From positions 1-9,768 of the forward strand of contig JALHTB010000081.1 in the NCBI GenBank assembly GCA_022865625.1: 9,768 nucleotides of DNA. Direction: 5' to 3'. Below are positions 7,192 through 9,768 of this stretch, piece by piece (positions within the stretch are counted from its first letter, which is position 1; every line of letters begins with the position of its first letter). The notes below the pieces were generated by a model. The model saw only the letters and a program-made list of their open reading frames with translations. It made no database searches and was not told the DNA's origin. The stretch comes from Candidatus Bathyarchaeota archaeon. Its GTDB lineage: Archaea; Thermoproteota; Bathyarchaeia; 40CM-2-53-6; FEN-987. Made by a program: the position numbers and the translations under genes.

Positions 7192-8352
7192 CTACGGAAA
7201 ATCGATTTGCATTTTTCTCGAGTCGGCTGCGATCTTGTGAGCCAACTGCTCTGCTTGGAGGCGATTCTCCAGCGTCCTGGCTTCATCGATGAGGGCTTCG
7301 TCTGCGCCGGATAGAGGCTGCGTTGCGGTCTTCTCTGTCTCGGGTTGGGTTAGTCCGAGTTCTTCGAGCTGCTCTCTCATGTCTGCCTCGTCGAGTGTGA
7401 GTAGCGGGCGATAGACTGGGAATGTTGCGACCTCGTCGGCCGCTCTGAGATCCTTCAAGGACTCCACGTCGCCTTGGCAGAACCTGTCAGCTGTCACGAG
7501 CCCTAGAGCGTTCTGAGCAAGATGCTTGGCCGCCCGGAACACCAAGCGCATACAGAAGACTCTTTGCAGGTCCGGGCTAACGGCTGCTAGAGCGTTTCTC
7601 GTGGCTTCATCGAGTGTGATCAGCCGCGCCGAGTATGTGTTCTTTGGAACGTACTGCCTGAGCCTCCTCAGGCCTTGGAGTATCTCGTCTGGGGGGACGC
7701 CCCCTATAGGGGGGGGTAGGTCGGCTATGACGGGCCAGACCATGGCTCCACGCTTCATCAACAAGTAGAACGACAACGGCGCGCAAGCGGGGTCAGTTGC
7801 CAGCCCTAGGAGACTTCCCTGCGAGCCGACCGGTAGCCCGCTGGGGCCGTTGAACCGTCTGGCCGAGATGTAAGCGTCACTGGCGCCGTAGAATACACGG
7901 AATGTATGATCCGGACTGTCCAGGTTCACACTGACGCCTTTGGGTAGGCGGGATAGGATTTCGGAGCCTGCTCGGATCTCGATCTCCTTGCCTTTCAGCT
8001 GTGAGGGCTCGAATCTGCGTGCCCTGACCGCAAACGTCTCCCCATGCTTGATCGTTCGTTCAGCGAGCTTGACTACGCACTCAACGATTTCGCTCGGGTC
8101 TGTGGCAGTTCGTTCACATGCGTCCGCGTGAGACACACCAAGGACCCTAGCCAAACTGTTCGCTACAGGGTCTGCATCCATGAGACCATCAATCACTAGT
8201 AAGCCGCCTGCTGGCCTGATTCTGTAACCTTCTTGCCCGATGCGCTTGAGACTGAATCTGATATGATGCTTCAGTTGTCGAGCGAGCTGGTGGCGTACGG
8301 GCTGACTCTTCAGAGCGAACTCGGCAGTTGAGATCAACACAACATCAGACAA
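7192..8352 (-). CDS. ThiI-like THUMP protein with degenerate PP-loop
   Basis: A 386-residue homologue of ThiI, the enzyme that activates tRNA U8 for 4-thiouridine and serves thiamine synthesis. Family features are the N-terminal (S)T-A-E-F-A-L-K-S-x-x-V-R (residues 9-20), a THUMP RNA-binding region (~60-165, with F-A-V-R-A-R-R-F), G-L-P-V-G-S-Q-G (172-179), Y-L-L-M-K-R-G (196-202), F-C-M-R (266-269) and Y-R-P-L-L-T-L-D (314-321). However, the ATP-binding S-G-G-I-D-S is replaced by T-D-P-A-C-A (186-191) in a gap-free alignment, and Q-V-A-S-Q-T is Q-G-D-V-E-S. The rhodanese domain is absent, as in many archaea. Adenylation is therefore unlikely; a tRNA-binding or partner role is inferred. The start is TTG at 8352, matching the family N-terminus, with AGGG about 10 bases ahead. 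It lies 26 bases downstream of the preceding minus-strand gene and converges on the glycosyltransferase across 31 bases. Confidence 0.87.
   Translation of the reverse strand: MSDVVLISTAEFALKSQPVRHQLARQLKHHIRFSLKRIGQEGYRIRPAGGLLVIDGLMDADPVANSLARVLGVSHADACERTATDPSEIVECVVKLAERTIKHGETFAVRARRFEPSQLKGKEIEIRAGSEILSRLPKGVSVNLDSPDHTFRVFYGASDAYISARRFNGPSGLPVGSQGSLLGLATDPACAPLSFYLLMKRGAMVWPVIADLPPPIGGVPPDEILQGLRRLRQYVPKNTYSARLITLDEATRNALAAVSPDLQRVFCMRLVFRAAKHLAQNALGLVTADRFCQGDVESLKDLRAADEVATFPVYRPLLTLDEADMREQLEELGLTQPETEKTATQPLSGADEALIDEARTLENRLQAEQLAHKIAADSRKMQIDFP
7691..7716. repeat. G/C homopolymer tracts with perfect palindrome inside the ThiI-like gene
   Basis: On the plus strand the stretch contains six G, then five C, then TATA, then eight G. 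The central C5-TATA-G5 is a perfect 14-base palindrome (7700-7713) and part of a longer pairing-capable element. On the coding (minus) strand it encodes a Pro-rich turn, L-P-P-P-I-G-G-V-P-P (residues ~212-221), in the loop after the lost PP-loop motif. The runs are slippage-prone in replication and in sequencing. The reading frame is nevertheless intact on both sides. Confidence 0.8.
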
Positions 8353-8378
8353 GAGCGATGACCCTTCAGAGGACCGTT

Positions 8379-8666
8379 CTAACCATTCGAGTAGTCAAGG
8401 AGACTCTTGGCGCCTGAGGGCTTGTCTCCAATTCCGGCTGCTGGCTGATCTTTTGAGGCGGGCCTCAGCTCTTCCAGAATCACGATCGCCTCGCCGAGCG
8501 GCATGCCCATCAGCAACGACATCTCTTTTGCGGAGATCCGGGGTTTCTCGGGAAGGATGGATCGTTCAACGTAGCGTTTGTGGAACTTGTACATGGGAAG
8601 CGCGCGGGCGGTCTCGGTGAGAATCTCCCAAAGAGCCGTTGCGTCATAGCTAGACTGAGTTGACAT
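8379..8666 (-). CDS. Small hypothetical protein with HTH-like segment
   Basis: Function not recognised. The protein is 95 residues from the ATG at 8666. A longer form from TTG at 8687 is open but disfavoured: a TATA-like element at 8701-8706 lies about 37 bases from the ATG, giving a transcript start near 8678 and a short leader, whereas it would be too close to the TTG. The core (residues ~12-68) has W-E-I-L, then K-F-H-K-R-Y-V-E-R-S-I-L-P-E-K-P, then I-S-A-K-E-M-x-L-L-M-G-M-P-x-G-E-A-I-V-I-L-E-E-L. The last segment has the spacing of a helix-turn-helix or winged-helix half, in which the family first chooses a rule, then the L-E-E-L helix packs. The tail is Pro/Gly/Ser-rich and likely disordered. 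It is the first gene of a two-gene unit with the ThiI-like gene, suggesting a shared RNA-related role; this is inference. Confidence 0.72.
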   Translation of the reverse strand: MSTQSSYDATALWEILTETARALPMYKFHKRYVERSILPEKPRISAKEMSLLMGMPLGEAIVILEELRPASKDQPAAGIGDKPSGAKSLLDYSNG

Positions 8667-8699
8667 TCGAGAGTCGCATCGTATCAAACAGAAGCGACT

Positions 8700-8712
8700 G
8701 TTTAAAGTTTCA
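8700..8712 (-). promoter_or_regulatory. TATA/BRE-like promoter of the small-protein/ThiI-like unit
   Basis: On the minus strand the sequence reads T-T-G-A-A-A-C followed by TTTAAAC, an archaeal BRE-like purine/A stretch plus TATA box. With the usual ~26-base spacing the transcript would start near 8678, leaving about a dozen leader bases before the ATG at 8666. TTTAAA is itself palindromic, so plus-strand transcription from near 8730 is also possible. Call made by eye. Confidence 0.45.
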
Positions 8713-8776
8713 ACGATGAAGCGTGAGATAGCGGTTCAAGTCTGAACGCTCTATGTCAGGATGCCATACAAAGCGA

Positions 8777-8823
8777 CTGGGTAACTCGCATGAGTAACAA
8801 TGGGTGTCAGCCACCCTACCCAG
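8777..8823. other. Nested inverted repeats able to form a three-way junction
   Basis: CTGGGTA (8777-8783) pairs perfectly with TACCCAG (8817-8823). Inside lie two further perfect hairpins: ACTC-GCAT-GAGT (8784-8795) and GGGTG-TCAGC-CACCC (8802-8816). The first starts and the last ends directly against the outer stem, so the whole is a compact 47-base branched fold with a single 6-base unpaired segment. It may be a small RNA, a protein-binding DNA site, or coincidence; strand cannot be decided from the stems alone. Confidence 0.35.
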
Positions 8824-8920
8824 CTGGGGATGATGACCTTGTGGCGCACCAAGAAACCACGACGACGAAAAGCGCCTCTCCTATGAGAGGTTCAAATTTG
8901 GGCGCCCGCACCATGAGACC

Positions 8921-8936
8921 CACACACACACACACA
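8921..8936. repeat. (CA)8 dinucleotide tract
   Basis: Eight perfect CA units, preceded by ACC and followed by AAATT. Dinucleotide tracts of this length are uncommon in compact archaeal genomes and are slippage-prone. Related CA-rich sequence recurs after the next gene (9614-9642). Confidence 0.9.
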
Positions 8937-9029
8937 AATTACCTGAAACGACGACGGACGACGGCTCAGATTACGATGGTCGCACCCTAAAGGGCACACA
9001 CTGAGAAGGATCTCATTTATCGGCGACCA

Positions 9030-9040
9030 AGTCTATATTG
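9030..9040 (+). promoter_or_regulatory. TATA-like element ahead of the orphan membrane gene
   Basis: CTATAT (9033-9038) is centred about 26 bases before the TTG at 9061, the spacing expected between an archaeal TATA box and a transcript start. This would make the message leaderless or nearly so and agrees with the absence of a Shine-Dalgarno sequence before 9061. A second AT-rich element, ATTTAT, lies at 9015-9020. Confidence 0.4.
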
Positions 9041-9060
9041 GCTGTCGGCGCGCAAGACAG

Positions 9061-9558
9061 TTGAGCTGTCAATATTCTATCGACTCTGGCTGGGCAGCGG
9101 TAATCATTGCTGGTGTGCTTGCCTTCATTACGTTCTTGCAGATGATGGAAGCAAGAAAAATCAGACTCGAATCAGGTAAACCGGCTTTATCACTAATGCC
9201 TCGAAGATGGATAGTAGGCGGTCCTTTCCTGACACTGTTTCTAGTTAACAACGGTGGCCTTGCTCGTAACGTCCACGTCGATGTGACCCATGATGTAGAA
9301 AAAAGATCAATTTACATCATGTCTCTCGCAGAAAAGGATATGCTGCGTATCGTCGAAGACACTCGTGAATTGGTTAGCAAGGGAAGTAGGTTGCTGGTTC
9401 ACGTGACCTATTCCGACGCCTACGGCAAGAAACATCAGGACGACATGGAAGTCGATTTCGATCAGCTAAAGCAGGGCCAGTTTCCATACATCTTTAACCG
9501 TCTGGATGAATTGAGCGAGTCGTTGAGCGATATCGAGCGTAAGCTAAGCAGTAGGTAG
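9061..9558 (+). CDS. Orphan single-span membrane protein, hypothetical
   Basis: Function not recognised. The protein is 165 residues with an N-terminal membrane helix (~11-29), a short basic stretch (A-R-K-I-R, 31-35), then a soluble domain. That domain has a strand pattern F-L-V-N-N-G-G-L-A-R-N-V-H-V-D-V (60-75) and V-H-V-T-Y-S-D-A-Y-G-K-K (113-124). The (L-x-N-x-G-x-x-A-x-N-V) and (Y-x-D-x-x-G-K) signatures are typical of a beta-sandwich found in many short membrane-anchored proteins of unknown role in bacteria and archaea. Residues ~145-163 form a C-terminal amphipathic, probably coiled-coil, helix. The TTG start is the first available and places the membrane helix at the N-terminus; the next in-frame option, GTG at 9115, would cut into the helix. 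The gene stands alone between two CA-rich spacers and looks more AT-rich than the block upstream (not calculated), which hints at an accessory gene. Confidence 0.7.
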   Translation: MSCQYSIDSGWAAVIIAGVLAFITFLQMMEARKIRLESGKPALSLMPRRWIVGGPFLTLFLVNNGGLARNVHVDVTHDVEKRSIYIMSLAEKDMLRIVEDTRELVSKGSRLLVHVTYSDAYGKKHQDDMEVDFDQLKQGQFPYIFNRLDELSESLSDIERKLSSR

Positions 9559-9603
9559 CGCAGCGCTTCTGGACTAGTAGTTTTCATTCTTGGTGGTGGG
9601 TCA

Positions 9604-9643
9604 GCTGGTGCGCGCACACACAGGTAGGCTGGTGCGCACACAT
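9604..9643. repeat. Imperfect tandem repeat with GTGCGC(GC)AC palindromes
   Basis: GCTGGTGCG followed by a CA run occurs at 9604 and again at 9628, a 24-base period; the first copy has one extra GC unit. Each copy contains a palindrome, GTGCGCGCAC (9608-9617) and GTGCGCAC (9632-9639), and alternating purine-pyrimidine sequence of the kind that can adopt Z-DNA. It lies 45 bases after the orphan membrane gene. Confidence 0.75.
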
Positions 9644-9666
9644 ATTGACTCCCGATGCTAATGGGC

Positions 9667-9768
9667 CTATTTTGGCGGACGCAATGACAGGACATACTTG
9701 AAGGCGAAATACAGGCTTCTCAGCCTCTGACAGAGGCCGAACTTTGTACGTCCAATCCTTTCGTGATA
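9667..9768 (-). CDS. Possible C-terminal end of a gene entering from the right (partial)
   Basis: A minus-strand frame is open from the window edge for 33 codons and stops with TAG (9667-9669). The translation is basic and aromatic (several Arg, Lys, Phe, Tyr and Leu) and ends R-P-P-K, a plausible protein tail. An open frame of this length is expected by chance fairly often, and no family is recognisable, so this stays a weak call. Confidence 0.22.
   Translation of the reverse strand, partial: YHERIGRTKFGLCQRLRSLYFAFKYVLSLRPPK
9723..9737. other. Perfect short hairpin
   Basis: GCCTCT and AGAGGC flank a three-base loop GAC. No T-run follows on either strand, so it does not look like a simple terminator. 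It also lies inside the possible partial minus-strand frame. Confidence 0.5.

Larger units (their letters stand above)
8667..9060. other. Gene-free stretch of 394 bases with hairpins and a CA repeat
   Basis: I see no convincing gene here. It holds, in order: the TATA-like element (8701-8706); a hairpin with an 8-bp stem and one bulged G (AGC-g-GTTCA 8730-8738, loop AGTC, TGAACGCT 8743-8750); a nested fold with an outer 7-bp stem (8777-8823); a perfect CCTCTC-CTAT-GAGAGG hairpin (8875-8890); a (CA)8 tract (8921-8936); an ACG/GAC-rich run (8946-8965); and a TATA-like element for the next gene. A 66-codon open frame at 8790-8990 is low-complexity and overlaps the hairpins, so it is not called. 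Confidence 0.6.

Noticed and set aside
8840..8913. tRNA-like element: TTCAAAT, a 3' CCA and an acceptor-like stem (8840-8847 with 8902-8910)
   Set aside because: Only 71 bases plus CCA with a bulged outer stem; the bases around TTCAAAT cannot form a T stem, and there is no D arm or anticodon arm in the right place.
8830..8946. C box (ATGATGA at 8830-8836) of a possible C/D guide RNA
   Set aside because: The next CTGA is at 8943, far beyond normal archaeal C/D RNA length, and no C'/D' boxes are visible between.
8790..8990. 66-codon open frame starting with ATG on the plus strand
   Set aside because: Low-complexity Thr/His/Arg/Pro translation produced by the CA and ACG runs, no Shine-Dalgarno, and overlap with strong inverted repeats; no protein-like hydrophobic pattern.
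1..9768. CRISPR array, insertion sequence, integrase or defence genes
   Set aside because: No regularly spaced repeats, no transposase- or integrase-like motifs, and no recognised defence-domain proteins in any frame inspected.

Overview
The window reads as a compact archaeal chromosome segment. The evidence is an archaeal-type RqcH/NEMF homologue, a CBS-domain protein with a C-terminal zinc ribbon, a Mut7-C ribonuclease with its zinc ribbon, an AMMECR1 protein, an MJ1255-like glycosyltransferase, TATA-like promoter elements, GTG/TTG starts and frequent AGA/AGG arginine codons. The gene mix suits the TACK/Thermoproteota side of the archaea (for example Bathyarchaeia or Nitrososphaeria), but that placement is inference because no rRNA or other phylogenetic marker is present.

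Layout. Positions 1-462 hold the tail of one gene and a small conserved-looking gene of unknown function that starts directly after it. A small three-helix membrane protein (456-755, minus strand) overlaps the end of that gene and is divergent from the next. From 792 to 7160 six genes run on the plus strand with short gaps: rqcH-like, CBS/zinc ribbon, dihydroorotase (pyrC), Mut7-C ribonuclease (overlapping pyrC by ATGA), AMMECR1 and a MurG/MJ1255-like glycosyltransferase. Converging on this block is a minus-strand pair: a small 95-residue protein (8379-8666) followed by a ThiI-like THUMP protein (7192-8352) whose ATP-binding PP-loop motif is lost. The final 1.1 kb (8667-9768) is different: a 394-base gene-free stretch with several perfect hairpins and a CA repeat, then a single-membrane-span orphan gene (9061-9558) and another CA-rich, repeat-bearing spacer.

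How the genes fit together. The plus-strand block is mostly housekeeping: rescue of stalled ribosomes (RqcH), a probable RNA-cutting enzyme (Mut7-C), pyrimidine synthesis (dihydroorotase), a regulatory ligand-sensing protein (CBS) and a lipid- or envelope-linked sugar transferase. I see no obvious defence island, CRISPR array, integrase or transposon. The observations most worth follow-up are the ThiI homologue with a gap-free but catalytically ruined PP-loop, the EMC6-like membrane protein divergent from rqcH, and the structured gene-free stretch downstream of a palindromic TATA-like element. All comparisons with protein families are from memory of their motifs; no search was run.
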